Below, piece after piece: positions 7,497 to 16,648 of a DNA stretch of 38,998 nucleotides (within the stretch, counting starts at the first letter, position 1; every line of letters starts with the position of its first letter). Where the stretch lies: contig DATKSK010000022.1 in NCBI GenBank assembly GCA_035531755.1, forward strand, positions 1-38,998, given 5' to 3'. The notes under the pieces are model-generated. The model searched no databases, was not told where the DNA came from, and was given only the letters and a program-made list of their open reading frames with translations. A program made the position numbers and the translations under genes. Origin of the DNA: Acidimicrobiales bacterium. GTDB taxonomy: Bacteria; Actinomycetota; Acidimicrobiia; Acidimicrobiales; UBA8190.

Positions 7497-8174
7497 GTGC
7501 ACGTACTGGTGGTGGAGGACGACGACCGGATCGCGACCTTCCTGGAGAAGGGGCTGCGGGCCGAGGGCTACACGACCACGGTGGCGACGCGCACGGCGGA
7601 CGCCGCCGCGCACATCGAGATGCTCGGATCGCAGATCAGCCTCGTCCTGCTCGACCTGGGGCTGCCGGACGGGTCGGGCGAGGACGTCCTTCGCCGGCTG
7701 CGCCAGCGCGACTCCGCCGTCCCCGTCATCATCCTGACCGCCCGCGCCGAGATCGGCGACAAGGTGCGCGGGTTGGATCTCGGCGCCAACGACTACATCA
7801 CCAAGCCGTTCGCCTTCGAGGAGCTGCTGGCCCGGGTGCGCGCCGCGGTGCGGTCGGCCGAGCAGCCCGCGACATCCGAGCTCGTCGTCGACGACCTGCG
7901 CCTCGACCTGCTGTCCAAGGTGGCGTGGCGGGCGGGCCGGCGCATCGACCTTGCCCCGCGTGAGTGGGCGCTGCTCGAGCTGTTCATGCGCCATCCCACG
8001 CACGTGCTCAGCCGGTCGAGGATCCTGAGCCAGGTCTGGGAGTACAGCTTCGACCCGGGGAGCAACGTGGTCGACGTCTACGTGGGGTACCTGCGGCGCA
8101 AGCTGAACCGCTCGGGCCTGCGCCCCCTCATCCAGACGGTGCGGGGCGCCGGGTACCGGCTCCTGCCGCCGTAG
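7497..8174 (+). CDS. OmpR/PhoB-family response regulator
   Basis: The product is 225 aa, starting at GTG 7497 (VHVLVVEDDDR) with GGAGG at 7485-7489 as ribosome-binding site. The receiver domain has acidic residues 8-9, phospho-acceptor Asp53 (LLDLGLPDG), a Thr in ILTARAE and Lys in YITKPF. The winged-helix domain has the typical LSRSRILSQVWEY, VDVYVGYLRRKL and VRGAGYRL. It is co-transcribed with the kinase just before it and is last in the operon; it likely controls this operon or linked respiratory genes. Confidence 0.96.
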   Translation: MHVLVVEDDDRIATFLEKGLRAEGYTTTVATRTADAAAHIEMLGSQISLVLLDLGLPDGSGEDVLRRLRQRDSAVPVIILTARAEIGDKVRGLDLGANDYITKPFAFEELLARVRAAVRSAEQPATSELVVDDLRLDLLSKVAWRAGRRIDLAPREWALLELFMRHPTHVLSRSRILSQVWEYSFDPGSNVVDVYVGYLRRKLNRSGLRPLIQTVRGAGYRLLPP

Positions 8175-8230
8175 GGCGGCACCGAGGGCACGTGGCACCC
8201 GAGGGCCTGCTCGTCGCGACGGGCCCCTCG

Positions 8231-8236
8231 TATACT
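8231..8236 (+). promoter_or_regulatory. Possible -10 element (TATACT)
   Basis: TATACT is a near-consensus -10 hexamer in the 116-bp gap before the membrane glycosyltransferase start at 8291. No convincing -35 is present at 16-18 bp upstream, so this is a weak promoter call. Confidence 0.25.
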
Positions 8237-8290
8237 TGTCGTACCCCGCGGGCGGACGCGCGCCGGGGGCGACCCGAATGGGGGGCTCCG

Positions 8291-9709
8291 GTGCCGACGC
8301 GACGTCTGCGACCTCGCACGGACCGAACCGAGACCCCCCTCGCCGCCGCCGACCAGCTCTGGCTGTCGCACGCCGCGTCCACGCCCGGAGGTCCTGTCGG
8401 CGCCCGACGGGAGCGACCGGCCCCGGGCGTCGAGCCGCCACGGGGCGCGCTGCGGGTCGGCACCACGATTGCCGTGTACGCCGCCGGGGTGGTCCTGTTC
8501 GTGGGGATCGTGGCGGTGCGCGGCGGGCCCTCCGTCGGCGACGCCTACGGGGTGACCCAGCCGACGTCGGCGATCGCCGACGGCCACTTCGCCACGGCCG
8601 CGCGCCGGTCGGTGCTCCCGCAGCCTCCTGGCTACGCGCTCCTGGCGTCGCCCTTCGTGCTCGCGTTCAGGCCCCTCATCGGCTCCCCGACGTGGTGCGA
8701 CGCCCGGGTGCCACCGGTGACGCGCACACTCCTGCCCTGGTGCGCGCCCGACCAGCTGGCCTCGCACCGCTGGTACCGGTCACAGGCCGTGCTCGGGTTG
8801 CTGGCATGGCTGGCTTTGGCGCTGGGCTGCGTCCGCCTGTTGCGGGCGGCGGGCGTGGGGGGCGGCCGCGTCGGACTGCTCCTGGTGATGGTGCTCGCCG
8901 CCGTCCCCGCGGCCAGTGACGGGATCGTCCAGACCTTCCATCCCCAGGACCTGGTGTGCGTGGGGCTCTCGTGTGCCGGGCTCGCCGAAACCCTGCGGCG
9001 ACGATGGGTGGTGGCGGGCCTCCTGTTCGGCGCGGCGTTCCTGTGCAAGCAATTCGCCCTCCTCCCGCTCATCGCCGTGCTGGCGGCGGCGCCGGGGTGG
9101 CGGGCGCGCGCCCGGGTCCTGGGCCCCGCGCTGGCCGTCGTGGGCTGCGGGATCCTCCCGTTCGCGATCGCGGACCCGGCGGGGACGTGGAACACGCTGA
9201 GCGCCGTGAATGCCGGCGGTGTGGGCACGCTGACGACGGGAACGGTCCTCGGGCTGACATCGCTGCCGGAGTCCACCAAGCTCCTCGTCGCCCGTGACGG
9301 GCCGGTCGCCCTGGCACTGGTGATGGCGACGTGGGCACGGTGGCGAGCGCGCGACCAGCTCCTCGACCCCATCGCGCTGATCGGGCTGTCGGCATCGTGC
9401 CTGGCCGCCCGCCTCGTGGCCGAGGTCTGGTTCGCCAGTTACTACCTCCTGGCGGTGAGTGCCACCCTGGTGCTCCTCGACCTGGCGGCGAGACGGCCAC
9501 CGATCCTGTCGTTCACCTGGATCGCGCTGACGGGGGTGCTGGTGGAGCAGTCCGGCGGCATCCCGACGACGGCGCCGGCCGCGGCCATGGCGTTGGCGGC
9601 GGCTCTCGCCGCCGTGGCCATCGGGCTGCGCGCCGTGCCCGGGCGCCCGACGCCCCCACCGGTGCCGGCTGTGCCGGGGCGCGCCGCGACCGGAACCCCT
9701 CAGCGGTAG
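8291..9709 (+). CDS. Polytopic membrane protein, GT-C/GT87-like glycosyltransferase
   Basis: The product is 472 aa. I chose GTG 8291 because a GGGGGG run lies 5 bp upstream. After a ~55-residue polar N-terminus come roughly ten hydrophobic helices. The first outside loop holds an Asp (PSVGDAYG) and a VLPQPPGYALLASPF segment. Later there are FHPQDL and FLCKQFALLPLIAVL, features common in GT87-type polyprenyl-phosphate-mannose-dependent transferases. Such GT-C enzymes move a sugar from a lipid carrier to cell-envelope glycans or glycolipids on the outer face. Sugar and acceptor are unknown, and an assignment to another GT-C family is possible. The neighbours are other surface genes. Confidence 0.6.
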   Translation: MPTRRLRPRTDRTETPLAAADQLWLSHAASTPGGPVGARRERPAPGVEPPRGALRVGTTIAVYAAGVVLFVGIVAVRGGPSVGDAYGVTQPTSAIADGHFATAARRSVLPQPPGYALLASPFVLAFRPLIGSPTWCDARVPPVTRTLLPWCAPDQLASHRWYRSQAVLGLLAWLALALGCVRLLRAAGVGGGRVGLLLVMVLAAVPAASDGIVQTFHPQDLVCVGLSCAGLAETLRRRWVVAGLLFGAAFLCKQFALLPLIAVLAAAPGWRARARVLGPALAVVGCGILPFAIADPAGTWNTLSAVNAGGVGTLTTGTVLGLTSLPESTKLLVARDGPVALALVMATWARWRARDQLLDPIALIGLSASCLAARLVAEVWFASYYLLAVSATLVLLDLAARRPPILSFTWIALTGVLVEQSGGIPTTAPAAAMALAAALAAVAIGLRAVPGRPTPPPVPAVPGRAATGTPQR

Positions 9710-10827
9710 GCGTACACGTTGCCCGCGGTGTCGGCGGCGAGGCAGAACGTGGACGTCGCGCACGACACCGACGACAGTGCGGCGCCCGCGCCCACCTGAG
9801 CCATCGCCGACCACGTCCGGCCGTCGAACGACACGGCGCGGCCCCCGCTGTCGACGGCGACGCAGAACGTGCTCCCCGCGCACGAGACCCCGGTGAGCAC
9901 GTTGTCGGCCGTGACGGTGCTCGTGCTGGGGTCGACGGTCTGCGGGGCCGACCACGCGGCGCCGTTCCACACCACCACGCTCCCGTCGCTGTCGCCCGCC
10001 ACGCAGAACGCAGGGCTGGGGCACGACACCGACAGGAGCTGCCCGGTCGAGTCGACCGTCCCCTGGCCCGTCCAGGCCGACCCGCTCCACAGCGCGATGC
10101 CGCCCCCGACCGTGGCGGCACAGAAGGCCGGCGTGGCGCACGACACCGCGCTCGGCCCTCCCCCCGTCCCCGCGGCCGTGCTCCACCGAGACCCGTCGTA
10201 GAGGAACGTGGCCCCCAGCGCGTCGATGGCGACGCACGAGTGCGACGTGGCGCACGACAGCGCTTGCACGTGCTGGGCCCCCGGGATGGCGGCGGGCGGG
10301 CCCCACGCCGTCCCGTTCCAGACGTTCACCTGGTTGCCCGTGGGCGCGGCCAAGCAGAAGGACGGGCCGGTGCACGACACCATCACCTTGGCGCCGGTGG
10401 TGGCCCCGGGCGCGAGCGCCTGGCCCGTGGACCACAGGCCGTTGTCGAAGACGTAGGCCGTCCCCAGGTCGTCGAGCGCCACGCAGAAGGCCGCCGTCGG
10501 GCACGACAGCGCGGCCAGGTGCCGGCCGGCGGCCACGACGAACGGTAAGGACCACGGCCCCCGGCCCGGCGCGGGTGAGGCGGTGGAGGAGGTCGTGGTC
10601 GAACCGGGCGGGACCGTCGTCGACTGGCCGGACGCGGTGGGGCCCTCCCCGCAGGCCGCGCCCACCAGGGCGACGACCACCAGGGCGCCGACGACGGACG
10701 CCAGACGGCTCCGGCGACCGGACCGGCGGGCGCGGACAGCCGCATCCGGTCGCGACGCGAAACCCCGGGACGCGGGCGACCCGCCCGTCGCCGCGCCCCC
10801 CGCGTCGCGTCCCACCTCTTCTTTCAT
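9700..10827 (-). CDS. Lipoprotein with seven SC...FC repeats, predicted seven-bladed beta-propeller
   Basis: The product is 375 aa starting at ATG 10827 (MKEEVGRDAG). An Arg-rich n-region and hydrophobic stretch end in LVGAAC, a lipobox, so the protein should be lipid-anchored outside. A Thr/Ser linker is followed by seven repeats of about 40 residues of the form SCxxxxFCxAxDxxGxxxxxxGxxW, for example SVSCPSPAFCVAGDSDG. Each repeat has two cysteines three to four residues apart. The last repeat lacks its W-containing strand, and a matching piece (GPWSLPFVVA) stands before the first repeat, consistent with propeller ring closure. The gene overlaps the glycosyltransferase end by 10 bp tail-to-tail and diverges from the acyltransferase. 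Function is unknown; surface binding is likely. Confidence 0.8.
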   Translation of the reverse strand: MKEEVGRDAGGAATGGSPASRGFASRPDAAVRARRSGRRSRLASVVGALVVVALVGAACGEGPTASGQSTTVPPGSTTTSSTASPAPGRGPWSLPFVVAAGRHLAALSCPTAAFCVALDDLGTAYVFDNGLWSTGQALAPGATTGAKVMVSCTGPSFCLAAPTGNQVNVWNGTAWGPPAAIPGAQHVQALSCATSHSCVAIDALGATFLYDGSRWSTAAGTGGGPSAVSCATPAFCAATVGGGIALWSGSAWTGQGTVDSTGQLLSVSCPSPAFCVAGDSDGSVVVWNGAAWSAPQTVDPSTSTVTADNVLTGVSCAGSTFCVAVDSGGRAVSFDGRTWSAMAQVGAGAALSSVSCATSTFCLAADTAGNVYAYR

Positions 10828-10915
10828 AGCGCGCCGCCGCTGGTTCCGGAGGGCGGCCCGGCACCGGTAGCCTTCCCGGGGGAGACCGGGGCGAGCGCGA
10901 CGGGTTCTGGGGGGT

Positions 10916-12922
10916 ATGGCCGCCAACCGATATTGGCCGTCACTCGACGGTGCGCGGGGGGCGGCGATCGCCGTCGTCGTCGCGTACCACCTGGGATACC
11001 TCGGCGGCGGCTGGGTCGGCGTCGACGTCTTCTTCGTCCTGTCGGGGTTCCTGATCACGAGCCTGCTGCTCGAGGAGCGGGCTCGACACGGCCGCGTGGC
11101 GTTGCGCGCCTTCTGGGCCCGCCGCGCCAAGCGGCTGCTGCCCGCGCTCCTGCTCGTGCTGGCGCTGATCGCCCTCTACGCGTGGGCCGGCGGTGCCTCG
11201 GTGGTCCCCGCCCAGCTGCGCTCGCCCGCGGTGGCGACCATGTTCTATGTCGCCAACTGGCAGCAGATCGCCGCGGGCCACGGGTACTTCAGCCAATTCG
11301 AGCCCACCGGCCCGCTGCGCCACATGTGGTCGTTGGCCATCGAGGAGCAGTACTACCTGGTCTGGCCGCTGCTGTTCGGCGCCCTGACCTGGCTCGGGCG
11401 TCGACGGGGGGTGCGCGCCCTCGCCCTCCCGGTCGCGCTCCTGGCCGCGGGCTCGGCGGTGTGGATGGGCGTCTGCGCCCATGTCCTGGGCGTCGATCGC
11501 GCCTACCTCGGCACCGACACCCGGGCGTGGGAGCTGCTCCTGGGCGCCTTCGGCGCCCTCGCCGTACAGTCGATGGGGCCGATCCGGCACCGACGGGCCT
11601 GGGCCCTGTCCACGGTGACGGCGGCGGGCGCGGTGGTCGTCGGCACGGCGACCGCGGGCGGGCCGCCGTCGTGGATCTGGGACGGCGGCCTCGTCGCCAT
11701 GGCCGTGGGCGTCCTCGTCGTCGTGGTCGGGTCGGTCCGTGACCCCGACGGTCCCGTGGCCCGGTTCCTGGCCGTCGCTCCCCTCCGGTGGCTGGGCCGG
11801 ATCAGCTACTCGCTCTACCTGTGGCATTGGCCCGTGATCGTCCTGATGACGGGCCGGACGACGGGCCTGTCGGGGACGCCGCTGCTCGCCTGCCGCCTCG
11901 CCGCCATGCTCGCCGGGTCCTGGGCCAGCTACGCCCTCGTGGAGATCCCGATGCGCCGGGCGGACTGGACCCTGTGGTGGCGCCGGGCACTGGCGCCCGC
12001 CGCCGTCGTCGGCGTGGTCGGGATCGTCCTCGCCGCCACGGTCCCGCCGGTCGAGGCGTCGACGGGCGCGGTGGCGGCCGCGCCCGCTACCCGGGCGGCG
12101 GGCGACATCACGCCCGTGGCGCTTCCCGCCGGCCGGGTCCCCTCACCGGCGGACCCCCTGCGCGTGTGGATCCTGGGCGACAGCGTGATGGCCGACAGCG
12201 CCCCCGGCCTCACCGCCGCCCTGGAGTCCACCGGGGACGCACGGGTCGTGGCGGACAGCGCCTTCGGCGGGTGGGGGCTCACCACGGACCACCTGTGGCC
12301 CGGCGACGCCGCCCAGATCATCGCCACGTACCACCCCGAGGTGGTCGTCGGGACCTGGTCGTGGGACGTGGTGGCGGCCCAGCAGGACCCGCAGGCCTAC
12401 CTGATCCGGTTGATCCAGGCCCTCGACGCCGTGCTGACACCGGGCAACGGCGTCGACCTGGTCGTGCTCCTGCAGTTCCCCCAGCTCGGGCCCAACCCGT
12501 ACTGGCTGGATCCCGCCACCCAGCACGCGGCGTGGGCCGCACAGAACGCCCGCCAGATCGTGTGGAACACCGTGGCGCGCCAGGCGGTGCGGTTCTTCCC
12601 CGGCCGCGCCCTCTACCTTCCGACCGACCAGCTCTTCGCGCCCGGCGACCGCTACTTCACCTGGAGGCGCACCCCCACCGGGTCGTGGCTGCGTGCCCGC
12701 AAGATCGACGACCTGCACATGTGCCCGTACGGCGCCGCCCAGCTCGGCGGCCTCGTCGTCCACGACCTCACGCCCGTCCTGGGGCTCGCCCCCATGGCGC
12801 CGGGTTGGGAGGCCGGGGCCTGGACCACGTCCGCCAATTACGACGACCCGCCGGGGGCCTGTCCCGACGACCAGCCGCCGCCGGGGTACGCCGGGGTGCC
12901 GGTCCCGGGCCCACCGTCCTGA
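10916..12922 (+). CDS. Acyltransferase-3 family membrane protein with SGNH domain (OafA-like)
   Basis: The product is 668 aa, ATG 10916 after GGGGGG. The N-terminal ~370 residues are the acyltransferase-3 fold: SLDGARG, the YHLGYLGGGWVGVDVFFV block with its catalytic-type His, SGFLITSLLLEE, the Arg-rich RRAKRLLPALLLV, and IEEQYYLVWP. About ten helices follow. The C-terminal half is an extracytosolic SGNH hydrolase-like domain with VWILGDSVMADS (block I, nucleophile Ser) and DDLHMCPYG (Asp/His block V). OafA/YrhL fusions O-acetylate peptidoglycan or surface polysaccharide. The gene is divergent from the propeller lipoprotein with an 88-bp shared upstream gap. Confidence 0.93.
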   Translation: MAANRYWPSLDGARGAAIAVVVAYHLGYLGGGWVGVDVFFVLSGFLITSLLLEERARHGRVALRAFWARRAKRLLPALLLVLALIALYAWAGGASVVPAQLRSPAVATMFYVANWQQIAAGHGYFSQFEPTGPLRHMWSLAIEEQYYLVWPLLFGALTWLGRRRGVRALALPVALLAAGSAVWMGVCAHVLGVDRAYLGTDTRAWELLLGAFGALAVQSMGPIRHRRAWALSTVTAAGAVVVGTATAGGPPSWIWDGGLVAMAVGVLVVVVGSVRDPDGPVARFLAVAPLRWLGRISYSLYLWHWPVIVLMTGRTTGLSGTPLLACRLAAMLAGSWASYALVEIPMRRADWTLWWRRALAPAAVVGVVGIVLAATVPPVEASTGAVAAAPATRAAGDITPVALPAGRVPSPADPLRVWILGDSVMADSAPGLTAALESTGDARVVADSAFGGWGLTTDHLWPGDAAQIIATYHPEVVVGTWSWDVVAAQQDPQAYLIRLIQALDAVLTPGNGVDLVVLLQFPQLGPNPYWLDPATQHAAWAAQNARQIVWNTVARQAVRFFPGRALYLPTDQLFAPGDRYFTWRRTPTGSWLRARKIDDLHMCPYGAAQLGGLVVHDLTPVLGLAPMAPGWEAGAWTTSANYDDPPGACPDDQPPPGYAGVPVPGPPS

Positions 12923-12944
12923 GGTGAGAAGCGCCCGGCCCGTA

Positions 12945-12973
12945 CACGTCGACGCGACCCCGGTCGCGACGTG
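12945..12973. terminator. Hairpin between convergent genes
   Basis: CACGT and CGCGAC pair with GTCGCG and ACGTG around a 4-nt loop, with a 3-nt bulge (CGA) on one side. It lies in the 62-bp gap between the convergent acyltransferase and amidase genes, where a two-way terminator is expected. No U-tract follows. Confidence 0.4.
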
Positions 12974-12984
12974 CGGTGGCGGGA

Positions 12985-14424
12985 TCAGGCGCTGACAGGC
13001 GGCCGGCGACCGACCCACGGCGACGCCGCCTCGAGCTGGGACGCCACCCGCAGGAGCACGTCCTCGCGGCCGTAGGGAGCCACGAGCTGCACCCCGATGG
13101 GCAGGCCCTGCGCATTGTGGTGCAGCGGCAACGAGATCGCCGGCTGGCCCGTCACGTTGAAGGCGGGTGTGAAGGGCACGAGCTCCGCCGCCCGCAACAG
13201 CCCGTGGAGGGGGTTGTCGGCGGGTGAGTCGAACTCCCCGAGCAGGGGCGGGGGCTCGGCGATCGTGGGGGTGAGGAGGAGGTCGAACCCGCCCTCGTAC
13301 CACTGGGCGACGGCGCGCGCCACGGCCTGCAGACGCTGCCGGGCGGCCAGGAAGTCGGGGGCGCCGGCGGCCCGGGCGACCTCGGCGAGCGCCCACGTGA
13401 GCGGTTCGACCTCGTCCTGGCCGATCGGCCGGCCGAGCCGCTCCGACCAGTGGTGGTCGAGGTCGTAGGCCGTGCCCGCCGACCACACGAGCACGAAGTC
13501 CGCCACGAACTCGGGGGCGTCGAGCGCGTCGACGTGCGTGGCCTCGACATCGTGGCCCACCGACGCCAGCAACGTGGCTGCCGCCTCGGTGGCGGCCACG
13601 CAGTCCGGGTGTGTCGCCACGTTCCCGCCGAAGGCGTCCGTCTGCACGCCGATGCGCAGCCGGCCGGGCGCGGCACCGAGCTCCTCGACATAGGGCCGCA
13701 CGGGTGTGGGCGCCGCGTAGGGGTCGCCGGGCGCGGGGCCGGCGACGGCGTCGAGCACGGCGGCGGTGTCGCGCACCGTGCGCGTCACGGCCAGCTCGCA
13801 CACCAGGCCGCCCATGACGTCTCCCCACTCCGGGCCGAGCGACACCCGGCCACGCGACGGCTTCAGGCCCACCAACCCGCATTCACTGGCCGGGATGCGG
13901 ATCGACCCCCCGCCGTCGTTGGCGTGGCCGAGCGGAACCATGCCCGACGCCACCGCCGCCGCCGACCCACCACTGGATCCGCCGGTGGAGCGGTCGGTGT
14001 CCCAGGGATTGCGCGTCGGCCCGTACGCGGCCGGCTCGGTCGTCGGGAGGATGCCGAGCTCGGGGGTGTTCGTCCGGCCGACCACGACGAACCCCGCCGC
14101 CCGGAACCGCCGGGCGAGCTCCTGGTCGTGCCGGGCGACGTAGCCCGCCTCCTTGAGGACGCGCATCCCCTCGTGCATCTGCTCGCCCGCCGTGCAGCAC
14201 AGCAGGTCCTTCAGGACGATCGGCACGCCCCGGAACGGCCCGGCGGGCAGGCTGCCCGCGGCCTCGCGGCGGGCCTCGTCGAAGCGCGGCCGGATGACGG
14301 CGTTGAGCCCGGGATTGAGCTTCCCGATCCGGTCGATGGCGTCGTCGACGAGCTCCGACGGCGATGCGGCACCGGTCCGGACGAGCGCCGCGAGCGCACA
14401 GGCGTCGAGAAAGGGTTCGGCCAT
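12985..14424 (-). CDS. Amidase signature family enzyme
   Basis: The product is 479 aa from ATG 14424 ([11 protein letters not shown]). The Ser-cisSer-Lys triad of amidase-signature hydrolases is visible: [10 protein letters not shown] supplies the Lys (about residue 78), and [16 protein letters not shown] supplies the two serines, followed by [27 protein letters not shown]-terminal blocks such as [17 protein letters not shown] and [13 protein letters not shown] fit the fatty-acid amide hydrolase/6-aminohexanoate-cyclic-dimer hydrolase branch. It lacks the GatB/GatC neighbours expected for a tRNA amidotransferase subunit, so a stand-alone amide hydrolase with unknown substrate is more likely. 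Confidence 0.93.
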   Translation of the reverse strand: MAEPFLDACALAALVRTGAASPSELVDDAIDRIGKLNPGLNAVIRPRFDEARREAAGSLPAGPFRGVPIVLKDLLCCTAGEQMHEGMRVLKEAGYVARHDQELARRFRAAGFVVVGRTNTPELGILPTTEPAAYGPTRNPWDTDRSTGGSSGGSAAAVASGMVPLGHANDGGGSIRIPASECGLVGLKPSRGRVSLGPEWGDVMGGLVCELAVTRTVRDTAAVLDAVAGPAPGDPYAAPTPVRPYVEELGAAPGRLRIGVQTDAFGGNVATHPDCVAATEAAATLLASVGHDVEATHVDALDAPEFVADFVLVWSAGTAYDLDHHWSERLGRPIGQDEVEPLTWALAEVARAAGAPDFLAARQRLQAVARAVAQWYEGGFDLLLTPTIAEPPPLLGEFDSPADNPLHGLLRAAELVPFTPAFNVTGQPAISLPLHHNAQGLPIGVQLVAPYGREDVLLRVASQLEAASPWVGRRPPVSA

Positions 14425-14486
14425 GGACCAACCGTAGTGGCGACCGCGTCGAACTGCCCGGAGCATCCCGGGACGTAGGGTGGGGC

Positions 14487-15365
14487 GTGCCGCTCGACAC
14501 GCCCCGCACCGACCCCGACGTCATGCCCGCCGCGTTCCTCGGGCACGGGAGCCCCACCAACGCGCTCGAGCGCAACCGGTACACCGACGCCTGGCGGGCA
14601 TTCGGCGCAGCCGTGCCCCGACCGCGCGCCATCCTCGTGGTCTCGGCCCACTGGTACATCAACGCGTCGGCGGTGACGGCCATGGCGAGTCCACGCACCA
14701 TCCACGACTTCTACGGCTTCCCCGACGAGCTCTTCGGCGTCGACTACCCCGCCCCCGGCGATCCCGCGCTGGCGGAACAGGTCTCCGAGCTCGCCCACCC
14801 CCTCTGGGTGGGGCTCGACCACGACAGCTGGGGCATCGACCACGGGGCCTGGTCAGTGCTCGTCCACGCCTTCCCCGATGCCGACGTCCCCGTCGTCCAG
14901 CTCGCCGTCAATGCCGCCCAGCCATTTGCGTACCACGTCGAATTGGGCGCCCGGCTGGCCCCGCTGCGCGACGACGGCGTGCTCGTCATCGCCAGTGGCA
15001 ACGTGGTCCACAACCTCGGGCGCATCGACCCGGCCATGGCCGACGCCGGCACCGACTGGGCGCAACGCTTCGACGAGGACGTCCAGGCACACATGACGTC
15101 GGACCCCGCGGCCGTGGCGGGCATGGCGGAGCACCGGGACTTCCGCCTCGCCGTCCCGACGCCGGACCACTACATCCCCCTGCTGTACCTGGCGGGCCTC
15201 GCCCAGGCGGCCGGTCGAGCCACCGAGGTCCTGGTCGAGGGCTATACCTACGGCTCGCTGTCGATGACGGCGTACTCGCTCGACCTGCGCGGCCCCGTCG
15301 GCCACCCCGAGGCACCCGGGGCGCCCCCCTCGCCGGGGGTGCCACCCGACTCGACGAACCTGTGA
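14487..15365 (+). CDS. ygiD: LigB-family extradiol dioxygenase, 4,5-DOPA dioxygenase type
   Basis: The product is about 292 aa from GTG 14487; ATG 14523 is an alternative start directly at the conserved block. The YgiD-type pattern is clear: [16 protein letters not shown] with metal-ligand His20, VVSAHWY with His55, [34 protein letters not shown] and [11 protein letters not shown] (further ligand or catalytic His), and a C-terminal SMTAYSLDL. YgiD-like proteins are metal-dependent class III ring-cleaving dioxygenases acting on DOPA and related catechols in vitro; their cellular role is poorly known. It is divergent from the amidase and followed 68 bp later by a transporter gene. Confidence 0.92.
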   Translation: MPLDTPRTDPDVMPAAFLGHGSPTNALERNRYTDAWRAFGAAVPRPRAILVVSAHWYINASAVTAMASPRTIHDFYGFPDELFGVDYPAPGDPALAEQVSELAHPLWVGLDHDSWGIDHGAWSVLVHAFPDADVPVVQLAVNAAQPFAYHVELGARLAPLRDDGVLVIASGNVVHNLGRIDPAMADAGTDWAQRFDEDVQAHMTSDPAAVAGMAEHRDFRLAVPTPDHYIPLLYLAGLAQAAGRATEVLVEGYTYGSLSMTAYSLDLRGPVGHPEAPGAPPSPGVPPDSTNL

Positions 15366-15433
15366 CCGCCGGCCCACACCTCCGGCGCCGGCGCCCGGTC
15401 TCCTGACGCCGGGTGTCGCCCGCATCAGGCGCG

Positions 15434-16642
15434 ATGCATGGAGATCCGGGCTGTGGTCGTGCCAGGCTGGCGGGCATCGTGTCGGGCCCGCCCAGCAAAC
15501 GCGCCCAGCTCATGGGGACGGGCCCCGCCGGGTGGGCACTGGGCGTGGTCGGCGTTGTCGGGGCCGCCCTCGCCGCCGGCCTCGACGGCACCGGCGCCCG
15601 TGCCGCCGCCGCGCAGGACTGGCCTCCCTTCGTCCTGGTCGCCGGCTTGCTCCTGGTCGGCCTCGTCGCCGACGACGACGGGCTGTTCGAAGTCGCCGGG
15701 CGCACGCTCGCCCGCGCTTCGGCCAACGGGGTCGTCCTGTTCGCCGGCGCCACGGTGCTGGTGGCCCTGGTGACGAGCATCCTCAACCTCGACACGTCGG
15801 TGGCGTTCCTGACGCCGGTGCTCGTGCACGCGGCGCGCAGCCGCGACGAGGGCGAGCGACCGCTGCTCTACGGGTGCCTCCTGCTGTCCAACGCGGCGTC
15901 GCTGCTCCTGCCCGGGTCGAACCTGACCAACCTCATCGTGCTCGGGCATCTTCATCTGTCGGGGGGCGGCTTCCTCCGCCGCGCCGCGCCCGCGTGGGTG
16001 GCCTCCGTCGTCGTCACCGCCCTCGTCGTCGGCGTGGCCGAGCACCGCTCGTTGCGGGCGAGGGCCCGGCCCGTGGCGGAGCGGGGGGCCGTTCCGATCG
16101 GTGCCGGCATCGTGGCCGTGGTGGCGGTCACCGTACTCGTGCTCGTGCTCGGCTCCCCCGCCCCGGCGGTCGCCGGGGTCGGGGTGGCCGCCGTCGCCGT
16201 GCGGATGGCCGCCGGTCGCCAACGTCCCGCCCGCGTCCTCGGCGTCCTCGGGGTCCCGATCCTCGCCGGGCTGTTCGGTGTGGCGGTGGCGCTCGGGACA
16301 CTGGGGCGGGCGTGGTCGGGCCCCACCGTCCTGCTGGCCCATCTGGACGCGTGGGGGACCGCCGCCGTCGCCGCCGTCGCGAGCGTCCTGGTCAACAACC
16401 TCCCGGCGGCGTCCCTGCTGGCGGCGCGGGTGCCGCACCGCCCCCTGGCGCTCCTGGTCGGCCTGGACATCGGGCCCAACCTGTTCGTCACGGGATCGCT
16501 GTCCTGGATCCTGTGGAGGCGGGCCGCCGAAGCTGCCGGCGCCCGGCCGTCCATCGCCAGGGCGAGCCTCCTCGGCCTGGTGTCGGTGCCGCTCGCCATG
16601 GCCGCCGCCATCGGCGCTCTCGCCCTCACCGGTTCCCGGTGA
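15434..16642 (+). CDS. ArsB/NhaD-type (ion transporter superfamily) membrane protein
   Basis: The product is about 402 aa with ten to eleven hydrophobic helices. LLLSNAASLLLPGSNLTNLIV is close to the conserved SNxxSxxLPxSNLTNLL block of ArsB arsenite exporters and related Na+/H+ antiporters. A second half-site, SVLVNNLPAASLLAA, and GPNLFVTGSLSWILW also fit that fold. No arsR or arsenate reductase gene lies nearby, so the substrate (arsenite or another anion) is unproven. The start is uncertain: ATG 15434, GTG 15479 and ATG 15512 are all possible and the last begins just before the first helix. Confidence 0.8.
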   Translation: MHGDPGCGRARLAGIVSGPPSKRAQLMGTGPAGWALGVVGVVGAALAAGLDGTGARAAAAQDWPPFVLVAGLLLVGLVADDDGLFEVAGRTLARASANGVVLFAGATVLVALVTSILNLDTSVAFLTPVLVHAARSRDEGERPLLYGCLLLSNAASLLLPGSNLTNLIVLGHLHLSGGGFLRRAAPAWVASVVVTALVVGVAEHRSLRARARPVAERGAVPIGAGIVAVVAVTVLVLVLGSPAPAVAGVGVAAVAVRMAAGRQRPARVLGVLGVPILAGLFGVAVALGTLGRAWSGPTVLLAHLDAWGTAAVAAVASVLVNNLPAASLLAARVPHRPLALLVGLDIGPNLFVTGSLSWILWRRAAEAAGARPSIARASLLGLVSVPLAMAAAIGALALTGSR

Positions 16643-16648
16643 GCACCG

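Noticed and set aside
8780-10864. Long minus-strand open frame (about 694 codons) over the glycosyltransferase and propeller genes
   Set aside because: No recognisable motif, poor codon bias; the propeller lipoprotein on the same strand but in another frame has repeats and a lipobox.
13450-14478. Plus-strand open frame antisense to the amidase
   Set aside because: Complement of a motif-rich amidase gene; its translation has no conserved blocks.
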